Below are positions 15,066-22,281 of a DNA stretch of 24,090 nucleotides, one piece after another. The notes below the pieces were generated by a model, which saw only the letters and a list, made by a program, of their open reading frames with translations, ran no database searches and was not told the origin of the DNA. Source of the DNA: Bacillota bacterium (GTDB lineage: Bacteria; Bacillota; Clostridia; Lachnospirales; Lachnospiraceae). Position 1 is the stretch's first letter. Each line of letters starts with the position of its first letter. The translations under genes and the position numbers were made by a program. Where the stretch lies: assembly GCA_023387635.1 (NCBI GenBank), contig JAEWHU010000138.1, forward strand, positions 1-24,090. The letters are read 5' to 3'.

Positions 15066-16277
15066 ATGAACAACTGGAAAAAGAATAGTATACTATTTTT
15101 GACTAGCCAGAGTATATCATTGATTGGGTCTATGTTAGTTCAATATGCTATTACATGGTATATTACTTTAGAGACCAAATCAGGAATTATGATGACAATA
15201 TCTATTATAAGTGGTTTTTTGCCTACATTTTTTATCTCTCCTTTTGCAGGGGTATGGGCAGATAGATATAACAAAAAACTACTGATTATACTCTCGGATT
15301 CTATAATTGCAATTTCTACCCTAATACTAGCGATACTATTTTTACTAGGGTATGATTCAATATGGCTACTTTTTGTAACATCAGCAATTCGTGGGGCGGG
15401 TTCTGGGATTCAAACACCCGCAATAAATTCATTACTTCCATCCTTAGTACCAAGTGAAAAATTGATGAAAGTAAGTGGAATCAATGGAAGTATACAATCA
15501 CTTATTATGCTTATTTGTCCAATGATAAGTGGTGCGTTATTGTCTATGGCATCTATTGAAGCAATATTCTTTATTGATGTAATAACAGCTGCCATTGCAG
15601 TAATAATCCTATTATTTTTCTTACATGTACAAAGTCAAGAAAAAGAGGCAATTAATCATAAGGTAAGTTATTTTAATGATTTATCAGAAGGTATTAAATA
15701 TATCAGAAGTCATGATTATATTAAAAAATTCTTTTTGTTTTGCTCCATCTTTTTTTTACTGGCCTCTCCAGTAGCATTTTTAACACCACTTCAAGTAACT
15801 AGAACTTTTGGTGATGAAGTTTGGAGACTTACCACAATAGAGATAACTTTTTCCATAGGGATGATGATTGGAGGTATTATTATGGCTTCATGGGGTGGAT
15901 TTAAAAATAGAATTCATACCATGACATTGTCTTGTTTGGTGATTGGCGCATCTACCTTTGCCCTTGGAGTTATCCCTGTATTTTGGCTCTATGCTGCTAT
16001 AATGGGTGTGACAGGTTTTGTAATGCCTTTCTTTAATACACCATCAACAGTTCTTCTACAAGAGAATGTAGAAGAAAATTATATGGGACGTGTATTTGGA
16101 GTACTTGGTATGATATCTAGTATAATGATGCCTCTTGGAATGGTAGTGTTTGGTCCAATGTCTGATATTATTAAAATTGAGTGGTTATTAATAATTACAG
16201 GTGTACTAATGTTTATTGAAGCATTTTTCTTAATGGGTGATAAATCTTTAGTTAAAGTAGGTGGTTCAAAGTCATAA
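15066..16277 (+). CDS. MFS exporter, Mef/DHA3-like
   Basis: A 403-residue major facilitator protein with about 12 membrane helices. Motif A between helices 2 and 3 is clear (GVWADRYNKKLL), and the N-terminus (LFLTSQSISLIGSMLVQYAITWYI) matches the group that includes macrolide exporters such as MefA and many uncharacterised drug:H+ antiporters. A repeat of motif A-like sequence in the second half (MASWGGFKNRIHTM) is consistent with the twofold fold. The substrate is unknown; calling it a macrolide pump would go beyond the sequence. The start ATG 15066 has only a weak upstream site (GTGATGA). It is transcribed alone: a repeat-family terminator lies before it and a good terminator after it. Confidence 0.88.
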   Translation: MNNWKKNSILFLTSQSISLIGSMLVQYAITWYITLETKSGIMMTISIISGFLPTFFISPFAGVWADRYNKKLLIILSDSIIAISTLILAILFLLGYDSIWLLFVTSAIRGAGSGIQTPAINSLLPSLVPSEKLMKVSGINGSIQSLIMLICPMISGALLSMASIEAIFFIDVITAAIAVIILLFFLHVQSQEKEAINHKVSYFNDLSEGIKYIRSHDYIKKFFLFCSIFFLLASPVAFLTPLQVTRTFGDEVWRLTTIEITFSIGMMIGGIIMASWGGFKNRIHTMTLSCLVIGASTFALGVIPVFWLYAAIMGVTGFVMPFFNTPSTVLLQENVEENYMGRVFGVLGMISSIMMPLGMVVFGPMSDIIKIEWLLIITGVLMFIEAFFLMGDKSLVKVGGSKS

Positions 16278-16286
16278 ATAGAGATT

Positions 16287-16343
16287 ATATATAAGCCGAT
16301 GTAAATGATTGTATTTCAATGATTTTATATTGGCTTATATTTT
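16287..16343 (+). terminator. rho-independent terminator after the MFS exporter
   Basis: ATATAAGCC (16287-16295) pairs with GGCTTATAT (16330-16338), continued inward through several A-U and G-U pairs and a small inner hairpin (GATTG near 16305 with CAAT near 16315), followed by T6. It lies 10 bases past the exporter stop codon. Confidence 0.85.
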
Positions 16344-16435
16344 TTATTGACTCATATTTTATTTGTTAAATGGTGATAGATTTATTAAATAATATCTCTA
16401 CGGCTATTTATCGTTCAATATGTGAAATCTAACTT

Positions 16436-16465
16436 TTGACATAAAAATTAATATTAGCTTATAAT
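16436..16465 (+). promoter_or_regulatory. strong sigma-A-type promoter of the DUF3783-peptidase operon
   Basis: Perfect TTGACA (16436-16441) and perfect TATAAT (16460-16465) with an 18-base spacer. Start expected near 16472. The bases 16344-16435 between the exporter terminator and this promoter are A/T rich and show nothing else. Confidence 0.8.
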
Positions 16466-16506
16466 TTAAACTAGTGTCAATGCTTATTATATGATAAAAT
16501 AGTATA

Positions 16507-16582
16507 AACTAAAGGACTGTATGCTGTGCTTTAGTTATAAATATAGTAGTATAACTACATTTAAAACAATTGTTTCGCAATT
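16507..16582 (+). ncRNA. three small hairpins in the leader of the DUF3783 gene
   Basis: Within the roughly 145-base leader, AACTAAAG (16507-16514) pairs with CTTTAGTT (16529-16536), GTAGT/ACTAC form a tight hairpin near 16545-16557, and AATTG (16568-16572) pairs with CAATT (16578-16582). None is followed by a T tract. An untranslated leader of this length with several hairpins could be regulatory, but the pairs are short. Confidence 0.35.
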
Positions 16583-16616
16583 ACTTAATAACATTGAATA
16601 TAGAAAGGATTTATAT

Positions 16617-17030
16617 ATGAAACCAAAAGTATTACTATTTAATTTTAATGATAGGGAACGAAGTATCAAAACTACGGCTGCACTTATGCCACTTGGATTA
16701 CGTATTATAAAAATAAAAAAAGAAGATTATTTACAACCAATAGGTTATCTTGCTGGTAAAGAAGATATTGAACCAAGGGATGAAATATATACTGGCGAGG
16801 AGTTAGATGACGAGATGCTCGTTATGGTCAATTTAAGTGGGAAACAAATTGATGGGTTAATAATGGGACTTAAGAAAACAGGAGTTGGAAGAATTAATTA
16901 TAAAGCAGTTTTAACCGAGACGAATCAACACTGGACTACAAGAGAGTTATATGATGAACTTAAAGAAGAACATGAAATGATTAAGAATCAGCCAGTTAGA
17001 AAAAAGATAGAAAGTGTTCATGAGCAATAA
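16617..17030 (+). CDS. DUF3783 domain protein of unknown function
   Basis: A 137-residue protein matching the DUF3783 family common in Clostridia. The N-terminal half has a KVLLFNF strand and the conserved TTAALMPLGLRIIKIKKEDYLQPIGYLAG segment (described in part: T-A-A-L-M-P-L-G, then Y-L-Q-P-I-G-Y-L-A-G); the C-terminal half (about 60-115) has MLVMVNLSGKQIDGLIMGL and KAVLTETNQHWT. No catalytic motif, membrane segment or signal is visible, so no function is proposed. I start at ATG 16617, which has AGAAAGGA at the right distance; a frame reaching back to 16521 runs through the leader hairpins and has no site. The metallopeptidase gene starts 6 bases after its stop, so the two are co-transcribed. 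Confidence 0.88.
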   Translation: MKPKVLLFNFNDRERSIKTTAALMPLGLRIIKIKKEDYLQPIGYLAGKEDIEPRDEIYTGEELDDEMLVMVNLSGKQIDGLIMGLKKTGVGRINYKAVLTETNQHWTTRELYDELKEEHEMIKNQPVRKKIESVHEQ

Positions 17031-17036
17031 AATATT

Positions 17037-17744
17037 ATGAATTATACATTTTTAAATCAATCAGTAGAGTATAATGTAACTTATAAAAAGAGGAAAACTT
17101 TAAGTATAAACATTAATATATATGGTCAAGTGACGGTAGAAGCACCTAGAGGTACAGAGGATAAAGTAATTATTCAGTTATTAGAGAATAACTGGGAGTG
17201 GTTATTAGATAAGGTGAATGAAAGAAAACAAAGATTAAATGGAACTCATGAAAAAGTATATGATGATGGTGAAAAGTTTTTGTACCTTGGTAAATCATAT
17301 CCTATTATAATATCAGAGGATACTACCCTTACAAAAGATAAGGTAGTGTTTGAGAACAATCAATTATATATTTATGTAAGAGCTTTAGAAGAAGATAAAA
17401 TGAAACAAGCTCTTAAGAGATTCTATTATCAAAAATGCAAGGCTTTGGTGGAAGGAAGAATACGCTTTTATCAAAAGAACTTTAAGGAAAAACCAAGAGG
17501 AATTAGAATAGTTGACGATTCCACCACATGGGGAACATGTAATTCTAAGTATGAATTAACTTTCAACTGGAAACTTGCAATGGCTCCAATGGAAGTGATT
17601 GATTACGTTGTAGTTCATGAAATGTGTCATATGGTACATCTAAATCATGACCGCTCATTTTGGAGATTAGTGGGCAAGATATTACCGGATTATGAGGATA
17701 GACAAAATTGGTTGGCATTGTCTAGTTGGAAGATGGTGGTGTGA
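17037..17744 (+). CDS. YgjP-like zinc metallopeptidase (DUF45)
   Basis: A 235-residue protein of the YgjP/DUF45 family, related to SprT-like zinc proteases. The active site is complete: VVHEMCHMVHLNHDRSFW, with zinc ligands H194 and H198, catalytic E195 and third ligand H204. Upstream of it lie the family segments TLSININIYGQVTVEAPRGT near residue 20 and WGTCNSKYELTFNW near 165-178. No signal peptide, so it is cytosolic. Substrates of the family are not established. The ATG at 17037 has no good ribosome binding site and lies 6 bases after the DUF3783 stop, so translation probably depends on ribosomes finishing that gene. It ends the operon; palindromes at 17856-17936 follow. Confidence 0.92.
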   Translation: MNYTFLNQSVEYNVTYKKRKTLSININIYGQVTVEAPRGTEDKVIIQLLENNWEWLLDKVNERKQRLNGTHEKVYDDGEKFLYLGKSYPIIISEDTTLTKDKVVFENNQLYIYVRALEEDKMKQALKRFYYQKCKALVEGRIRFYQKNFKEKPRGIRIVDDSTTWGTCNSKYELTFNWKLAMAPMEVIDYVVVHEMCHMVHLNHDRSFWRLVGKILPDYEDRQNWLALSSWKMVV

Positions 17745-17855
17745 TATAAATTGTTCTTCACCCAGAGACTTCACGAATAAGCGGTAGTGGATGAAAACTT
17801 GGAATAATATAGGCAGATGTACAACGGCATTACTATATGAAAAAACATATATTAC

Positions 17856-17882
17856 TTTAAGGAGGGGAGAACCCTCCTTAAA
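17856..17882 (+). terminator. perfect 11-bp hairpin without a T tract
   Basis: TTTAAGGAGGG (17856-17866) pairs with CCCTCCTTAAA (17872-17882) around a five-base loop. The G-C-rich stem would end the upstream operon, but the bases after it (ATTTATAC) are only weakly T rich, so it may work as a 3' stabiliser or a poor terminator. The left arm contains a perfect GGAGG that is hidden by the fold. The 110 bases before it (17745-17855) show nothing clear. Confidence 0.6.
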
Positions 17883-17888
17883 ATTTAT

Positions 17889-17936
17889 ACAATTTACTAG
17901 ATTTTTTTATCTTTATAAAAAGACCTAGTAAATTGT
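17889..17936 (+). repeat. 48-base near-palindrome upstream of the helicase promoter
   Basis: ACAATTTACTAG (17889-17900) is a perfect inverted repeat of CTAGTAAATTGT (17925-17936), and inside it TTTTTAT (17904-17910) pairs with ATAAAAA (17915-17921) around CTTT. The only unpaired parts are three bases on each side between the helices. It ends 10 bases before the helicase -10. As RNA it could help end the preceding transcript in either direction; as DNA it could be an operator. Confidence 0.7.
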
Positions 17937-17945
17937 AAGGGAAAG

Positions 17946-17954
17946 TGTTATAAT
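17946..17954 (+). promoter_or_regulatory. extended -10 promoter of the DEAD-box helicase
   Basis: TG-T-TATAAT at 17946-17954 is a perfect extended -10; the -35 region (17927-17932, TAGTAA) is poor and lies inside the palindrome arm. Start expected near 17961, leaving a leader of about 128 bases before the helicase start codon. Confidence 0.55.
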
Positions 17955-17963
17955 GAGTAGCTT

Positions 17964-18068
17964 ATGAATACAAAAGAAAATCAAGAAGATAATTGTGTTA
18001 TTGTTAATAAATATGTAGAGGAATTCATGTTAAGAAACAATCACATCTTGATTTTGTATAGGAAATGA
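17964..18068 (+). ncRNA. helicase leader: 34-codon ORF and a 10-bp long-range stem
   Basis: AAAATCAAGA (17977-17986) can pair with TCTTGATTTT (18046-18055), closing a 59-base loop, with an ATTGT/ACAAT pair a few bases inside. The same stretch is an open frame from ATG 17964 to TGA 18066-18068 (34 residues, MNTKENQEDNCVIVNK at the start) without a good ribosome binding site. The 3' arm lies about 23 bases before the helicase ribosome binding site. Structured leaders are common on cold-induced DEAD-box helicase genes; whether this one is regulatory or the short frame is translated is open. Confidence 0.4.
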
Positions 18069-18088
18069 ACCAAAAGATGGGAGAAAGA

Positions 18089-19519
18089 ATGCAATTTAAG
18101 GAATTAAATATTATAGATAAGATATTAAAAGCGTTAGAAGACGAAGGATATGAAACACCTACATTAATACAAGAAAAAGCAATACCAGTTATATTAGAAG
18201 GTAAGGATATCTTAGGATGTGCACAAACAGGGACTGGTAAAACAGCAGCATTTGCAATACCAACGTTACAAATATTAAATGAAGTAAAGAAAGTTAATAC
18301 AGCAAAAGGTCATATTCGTGCACTTGTCATTACACCAACAAGAGAGCTTGCTCTTCAAATCTACGAAAGTTTTTGTACTTATGGAAAATATGTAGATATA
18401 AAAAGTCTTGCAATATTTGGAGGAGTTTCTCAAAAGCCACAAGAAAATCTATTGGCATCCGGTGTTGATGTATTAATTGCTACGCCTGGTAGATTAAACG
18501 ACTTAATGAATCAAGGTATTATTACCTTACAAGATATCAAGATATTAGTGTTAGATGAGGCAGATAGAATGCTTGATATGGGATTTATTACGGAAGTAAA
18601 GAGAATAATAGCTAAAACACCAGAGAAGAAACAAACACTTTTCTTTTCCGCTACCATGCCACCAGAAATAGCTAGATTAGCAAGTACTATATTAACAAAA
18701 CCAGAACATATTGAAGTAACACCTGTTTCAACTACAGTAAACACTATTAATCAGTCTCTATATTATGTTGATAAAGAGAATAAGAAAAGATTAATTCTTC
18801 ATATATTAAAAGATAAATCAATAAAATCAGTTTTAGTATTCACTAGAACAAAATATGGAGCGGATAAACTTGTTAAAATGCTTAACAATGCCAAGGTAAA
18901 TGCCAAAGCAATTCATGGTGATAAATCTCAAACGGCTAGGCAAGATGCTCTTAGTGAATTTAAGGATGGCCAAGTTAGAGTGCTTGTTGCTACAGATATT
19001 GCGGCAAGAGGTATTGATATAGATGGATTAACTCATGTAATTAATTTTGATTTACCTGATGTTGCAGAAACCTATGTCCACAGAATCGGAAGGACAGGAA
19101 GAGCTGGAAGTGATGGTATTGCCATTACATTTTGTGATTTTGATGAAAAGGAAATGTTAACAGATATTCAAAGACTAATTGGAAAGAAAATAGATGAAGT
19201 TATAGACAATCCATTTCCAATGGAACAAACAGTACCATCCGTTAAAGTACCAAGACCAAGCAATGCGAAAAAAAATAAATCAGATAATGCTGGTAGTGAA
19301 GGTGCTAAAAAATTAGTGATGACAGCTAGTGGTACATTAAAGGAAAAGAAAAGTAGATTTAATAAACCTACAAAATCTGGCAATGGTAATAATTCAAAAA
19401 ATGCTACAGGTACTAAGAAAGCTGAAGGTGGTTATAAAAAAACTACAAATAGTTCCCTTAAAAAAGGAAAAGATAATACAACTAAAAATGGTAGAAAGAA
19501 TACACAAGGTAAAAAATAG
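18089..19519 (+). CDS. DEAD-box ATP-dependent RNA helicase (RhlE-like)
   Basis: A 476-residue helicase that unwinds short RNA duplexes with ATP. Motifs in order: the Q motif (YETPTLIQEKAIP), motif I AQTGTGKT, Ia PTRELALQ, Ib ATPGRL, II VLDEADR, III FFSATMP, then in the second RecA-like domain IV (VLVFTRTK), V ATDIAARGIDID and VI HRIGRTGRAG. Residues from about 375 to the end are a Lys/Asn/Gly/Ser-rich basic tail, as in RhlE-type proteins, which binds RNA without sequence preference. Start ATG 18089 has GGGAG at 18079-18083; the earlier in-frame ATG at 18065 overlaps the leader ORF stop and lacks a site. It likely acts in ribosome assembly or RNA decay, especially in the cold. A good terminator follows. 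Confidence 0.95.
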   Translation: MQFKELNIIDKILKALEDEGYETPTLIQEKAIPVILEGKDILGCAQTGTGKTAAFAIPTLQILNEVKKVNTAKGHIRALVITPTRELALQIYESFCTYGKYVDIKSLAIFGGVSQKPQENLLASGVDVLIATPGRLNDLMNQGIITLQDIKILVLDEADRMLDMGFITEVKRIIAKTPEKKQTLFFSATMPPEIARLASTILTKPEHIEVTPVSTTVNTINQSLYYVDKENKKRLILHILKDKSIKSVLVFTRTKYGADKLVKMLNNAKVNAKAIHGDKSQTARQDALSEFKDGQVRVLVATDIAARGIDIDGLTHVINFDLPDVAETYVHRIGRTGRAGSDGIAITFCDFDEKEMLTDIQRLIGKKIDEVIDNPFPMEQTVPSVKVPRPSNAKKNKSDNAGSEGAKKLVMTASGTLKEKKSRFNKPTKSGNGNNSKNATGTKKAEGGYKKTTNSSLKKGKDNTTKNGRKNTQGKK

Positions 19520-19539
19520 AATATTAGTAATAACTACAG

Positions 19540-19576
19540 CAGTTGGAAAGGGATTATTACTTTTCAACTGTTTTTT
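19540..19576 (+). terminator. rho-independent terminator after the helicase
   Basis: CAGTTGGAAAG (19540-19550) pairs with CTTTTCAACTG (19560-19570), 11 pairs with one G-U, a nine-base loop and T6 at 19571-19576. A clean terminator 20 bases past the stop codon. Confidence 0.93.
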
Positions 19577-19717
19577 GCATTCAAACAAGACAAATACATT
19601 ATTTGTAGATTTTCTATCAGTTTATTATGGAATGTTTTAAAAATGAGTGAAAATATAGAAAGATTATAGGATTAATATGTATATTAGATTTATTTGTAAA
19701 ATATTGAGATATTTCTG

Positions 19718-19746
19718 TTTACATTGGTATAAAAATAATGTATTAT
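19718..19746 (+). promoter_or_regulatory. sigma-A-type promoter of the chemoreceptor gene
   Basis: TTTACA (19718-19723), a 17-base spacer and TATTAT (19741-19746); start near 19753 and a leader of about 78 bases ending in a strong GAGGAGGG site. No flagellar-type (sigma-D) promoter was found, so this receptor may be made independently of the flagellar regulon. The rest of 19577-19717 is A/T rich with no other signal. Confidence 0.55.
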
Positions 19747-19830
19747 GTAGAAAAATGTATGAAAATGTATTGTTAAATTAGTAAAAATGATAGGTTATAT
19801 GGATGGTTACACAAGTGAGGAGGGCTTATA

Positions 19831-21504
19831 ATGAACAAAACGTTAACTAAGAAAATATTATCAATGGTTTTTATTATAATAATTATCAGTACTCTATCTT
19901 TCACGGCAGTTTCATTCTATGAAGTATATAGAACTGTAACGAAGCAGATGGAAAACGATGGTACCACGTTAATAACTAACATTAAAAGAGAAATATCAAA
20001 AGATAATATTACTAATTTAGAGGAATTTCATGAAATATTTAAAGAGATAAAGGAGCAAAGTAATGAAAATATTGTCTATATCTCTCTATCCGACGCAAAT
20101 TCTAATATCATAGTATCGGATAATATAGCAATCAATGAAACAAATAATGAAACGGATGCAATTTCCCATGCAACATCAAAAGGGGACGTTGAAGATGTTG
20201 TAACGAATCAATATACCAAAGGTCAAATAATATCATTAGCGACCGGTGATAGCGCTTATAATGTATCAACTAGTATTATATATGGGGATAATCAAGCTGG
20301 TGCATTAAATATAGGAATATCGCTAAAAAGTATGAATGAAGAAATTAAAAACACCCTGTTTGAAACATTCCTAATTGCTTTAGTAATCATGACGTTGTCC
20401 TTAGTAGGAGCTATCTTTTTTGCAAAAAAGATAACAAAACCTATCGTCATGGTGTCAAAAAGTTTGAAATCATTTTCAAATGGGGATTTTACCAATAGCT
20501 TTGTACATAAAAGTAAAGATGAAATTGGAGATATGTATACGGCATTAGAAAATATGCGTTGTACTTTAATAGATATGGTAGATAATATTAATAAGAACTC
20601 AAAAGTGGTATCTCATAGTTCAGAAAAATTATCATTAGTTCTTAATGAAACTTTGTATGCAACAGATAGTATATCTAAGGCTTCGGAGGAATTAGCAATG
20701 GGAAGTGCCGATCTTGCCATCAATGCAGAAGAAGGTTTGTATAAATTAACTAGATTGGCTAATGAAATAGTTGATTTAGCTAACAGAACAAGAGCAATGG
20801 TAGAGAGTATTGAATTAACCAAACAAGCAAATGCAAGTGGAACTACATGTATCAAAGAATTACAGACTGCAATTGGAGAAAATGCAATTGTTACAAACAA
20901 TATTAAAGAACAAGTTGATATACTTAGTTTAAAATCAGAATCAATTACAGATATAACAACTGTAATTCAGAACATAGCGAAACAAACCAAATTATTAGCA
21001 CTTAATGCAAGTATTGAAAGTGCAAGAGCTGGTGAACATGGGAAAGGTTTCTCTGTAGTTGCAGAAGAGATTGGAAAGTTATCAGAAGAAACGTCAAATT
21101 CTATTGTAATGATAGAAAGTATAGTTGAAGAAGTAAAACAATCCATAGCAATGACGAATGAGTATATGTTACTTGGTACGAAAACCATAGAAAAAACGGA
21201 ACAAGTATCTAAGGAGACAGGAGAATCTTTTCATACCATTGATAGTAACGTATCTAATATAATTAAGGAAATTCAAATCTTAATAGCGGGTATAGAAGAC
21301 ATAGATTCTCATACCAATGAAGTGGTTGGTGCAATTGAAAGTATCTCAACAATTACAGAACAATCCACTTCATCAACAGAAGAAATTGCTTCCTCCCTAG
21401 AACAGCAGACCGGTAATATGGAGCAAATATCAGTATCTGCACAAGATTTACATGCCATTTCTTTAGAGTTAACAAATCTAATGGCGAGATTTAAATTAAA
21501 ATAA
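19831..21504 (+). CDS. methyl-accepting chemotaxis protein
   Basis: A 557-residue chemoreceptor. A first membrane helix (about 9-30) precedes an extracellular sensor of some 140 residues; its IVYISLSDANSNIIVSD and ALNIGISLKSMNEEI strands look like a single Cache (PAS-like) fold. A second helix lies near 175-195, then HAMP (KITKPIVMVSKSLKSFSNGD) and the long helical signalling domain. Its hairpin tip is IAKQTKLLALNASIESARAGEHGKGFSVVAEEIGKLSEE (in part LLALNASIESARAGE), which binds CheA and CheW. The C-terminus lacks a CheR-docking pentapeptide. The ligand is unknown. A strong GGAGGG site precedes ATG 19831. No chemotaxis or flagellar gene is next to it; a broken Rrf2 gene starts 37 bases later. 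Confidence 0.94.
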   Translation: MNKTLTKKILSMVFIIIIISTLSFTAVSFYEVYRTVTKQMENDGTTLITNIKREISKDNITNLEEFHEIFKEIKEQSNENIVYISLSDANSNIIVSDNIAINETNNETDAISHATSKGDVEDVVTNQYTKGQIISLATGDSAYNVSTSIIYGDNQAGALNIGISLKSMNEEIKNTLFETFLIALVIMTLSLVGAIFFAKKITKPIVMVSKSLKSFSNGDFTNSFVHKSKDEIGDMYTALENMRCTLIDMVDNINKNSKVVSHSSEKLSLVLNETLYATDSISKASEELAMGSADLAINAEEGLYKLTRLANEIVDLANRTRAMVESIELTKQANASGTTCIKELQTAIGENAIVTNNIKEQVDILSLKSESITDITTVIQNIAKQTKLLALNASIESARAGEHGKGFSVVAEEIGKLSEETSNSIVMIESIVEEVKQSIAMTNEYMLLGTKTIEKTEQVSKETGESFHTIDSNVSNIIKEIQILIAGIEDIDSHTNEVVGAIESISTITEQSTSSTEEIASSLEQQTGNMEQISVSAQDLHAISLELTNLMARFKLK

Positions 21505-21541
21505 TTATTGCAAGAGTTGCAAAAGGCAATCAGAGTGGTGA

Positions 21542-21932
21542 ATGCAACCAACACCAATTCAGAGTATTGAACAAGGCATTTATGTTGTACTCATGTTAGC
21601 TCTACAAAAGAACCACGAACCAATTAAGAGTTATACCATGAGTCAAATTTTAGATGTGTCAGATTCCTATTTAAAAAAGATATTAAGAAAATTAGTAATT
21701 GCAGGATTGATTAATTCTAATGCGAGTAAAGATGGTGGATTCACACTAGCTAAATCAGTACGAGATATTAATCCATGTGTTCCAGTCAAGTATGGAAGAT
21801 TTTTATGCAAAGTTAGATACACTTTATCTTTCAGAGTTGATTAATGAAGAATATATTGATATAGGATATTTTAATTGGCAAGATAAGTTAAAAGATTTAG
21901 TAAAAGCAAAGGATGTTGTCAAAGAGGAATAA
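21542..21932 (+). pseudogene. Rrf2-family regulator, broken by internal deletion and frameshift
   Basis: The first 75 or so residues from ATG 21542 are a normal Rrf2-type winged helix: IQSIEQGIYVVLMLAL, YTMSQILDVSDSYLKKILRKL (recognition helix) and GGFTLAKSVRDIN. After Asn the frame degenerates into a non-family tail and stops at 21842-21844. A second frame, shifted by one base, carries the usual C-terminal end (VFQSSMEDFYAKLDTLYLSELINEE and so on) to TAA at 21930-21932. The central part that normally follows DIN (about 30-45 residues, LLDVYxAIEG-type) is missing. So a deletion near 21770-21783 both removed this part and shifted the frame. A truncated DNA-binding protein could still be made. 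The Fe-S cysteines of IscR/NsrR types are not in the remaining parts. Sequencing error cannot explain the missing block. Confidence 0.7.
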
Positions 21933-21968
21933 TTTGCTTGGAAGTGGGATGTAGGATTTTAATAAAGA

Positions 21969-22012
21969 ACGAAAGAGAGACAGATTTGAAAGCAAATCTG
22001 TCTCTCTTTCGT
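21969..22012 (+). terminator. perfect 20-bp palindrome with four-base loop
   Basis: ACGAAAGAGAGACAGATTTG (21969-21988) is a perfect inverted repeat of 21993-22012, separated by AAAG. It lies 36 bases after the remains of the Rrf2 gene. The following bases (GTGGAGCTGT) are not T rich, so a standard terminator is not complete on either strand, although such a stem should block or pause transcription and protect an RNA end. The 3' arm is itself pyrimidine rich (CTGTCTCTCTTTC). Confidence 0.75.
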
Positions 22013-22062
22013 GGAGCTGTATCATTAGGAATAAGTTCTATTTTATATAAATATAATTTTTA

Positions 22063-22090
22063 TTGAAAATAAGTGAAATTCTGATATACT
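22063..22090 (+). promoter_or_regulatory. promoter of the rRNA methyltransferase gene
   Basis: TTGAAA (22063-22068), a 16-base spacer and TATACT (22085-22090) with an extended -10 (TG-A before it). Start near 22097, leaving a leader of about 185 bases to ATG 22282. The leader is A/T rich; I see no riboswitch-like fold in it. Confidence 0.55.
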
Positions 22091-22281
22091 TATGTTTGGT
22101 AAAATTATTAGATATGTTTTAGAATTCAAGCTAAAACAATAATAATTGATAGAATGAAGAATTATTGTTTAAACTTTAATATGAATTCATTATATAATTA
22201 TATTGGTGATATGTGTAACTAGTTTGATAATAATGAATTAAACTAATAATAAAATAAGCTCTAAATGACTGGAGAAAACAT

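Noticed and set aside
15066..16277. Calling the MFS protein a macrolide-resistance determinant
   Set aside because: Only family-level similarity and motif A are visible; the DHA3 group has many exporters with other substrates.
19383..19640. Open frame overlapping the helicase 3' end
   Set aside because: It lies within the Lys-rich helicase tail in another frame and runs through the terminator; low-complexity A-rich codons keep shadow frames open.
19753..19830. Cyclic di-GMP riboswitch ahead of the chemoreceptor
   Set aside because: Leader is only about 78 bases and lacks the conserved GEMM elements and a terminator or paired expression platform.
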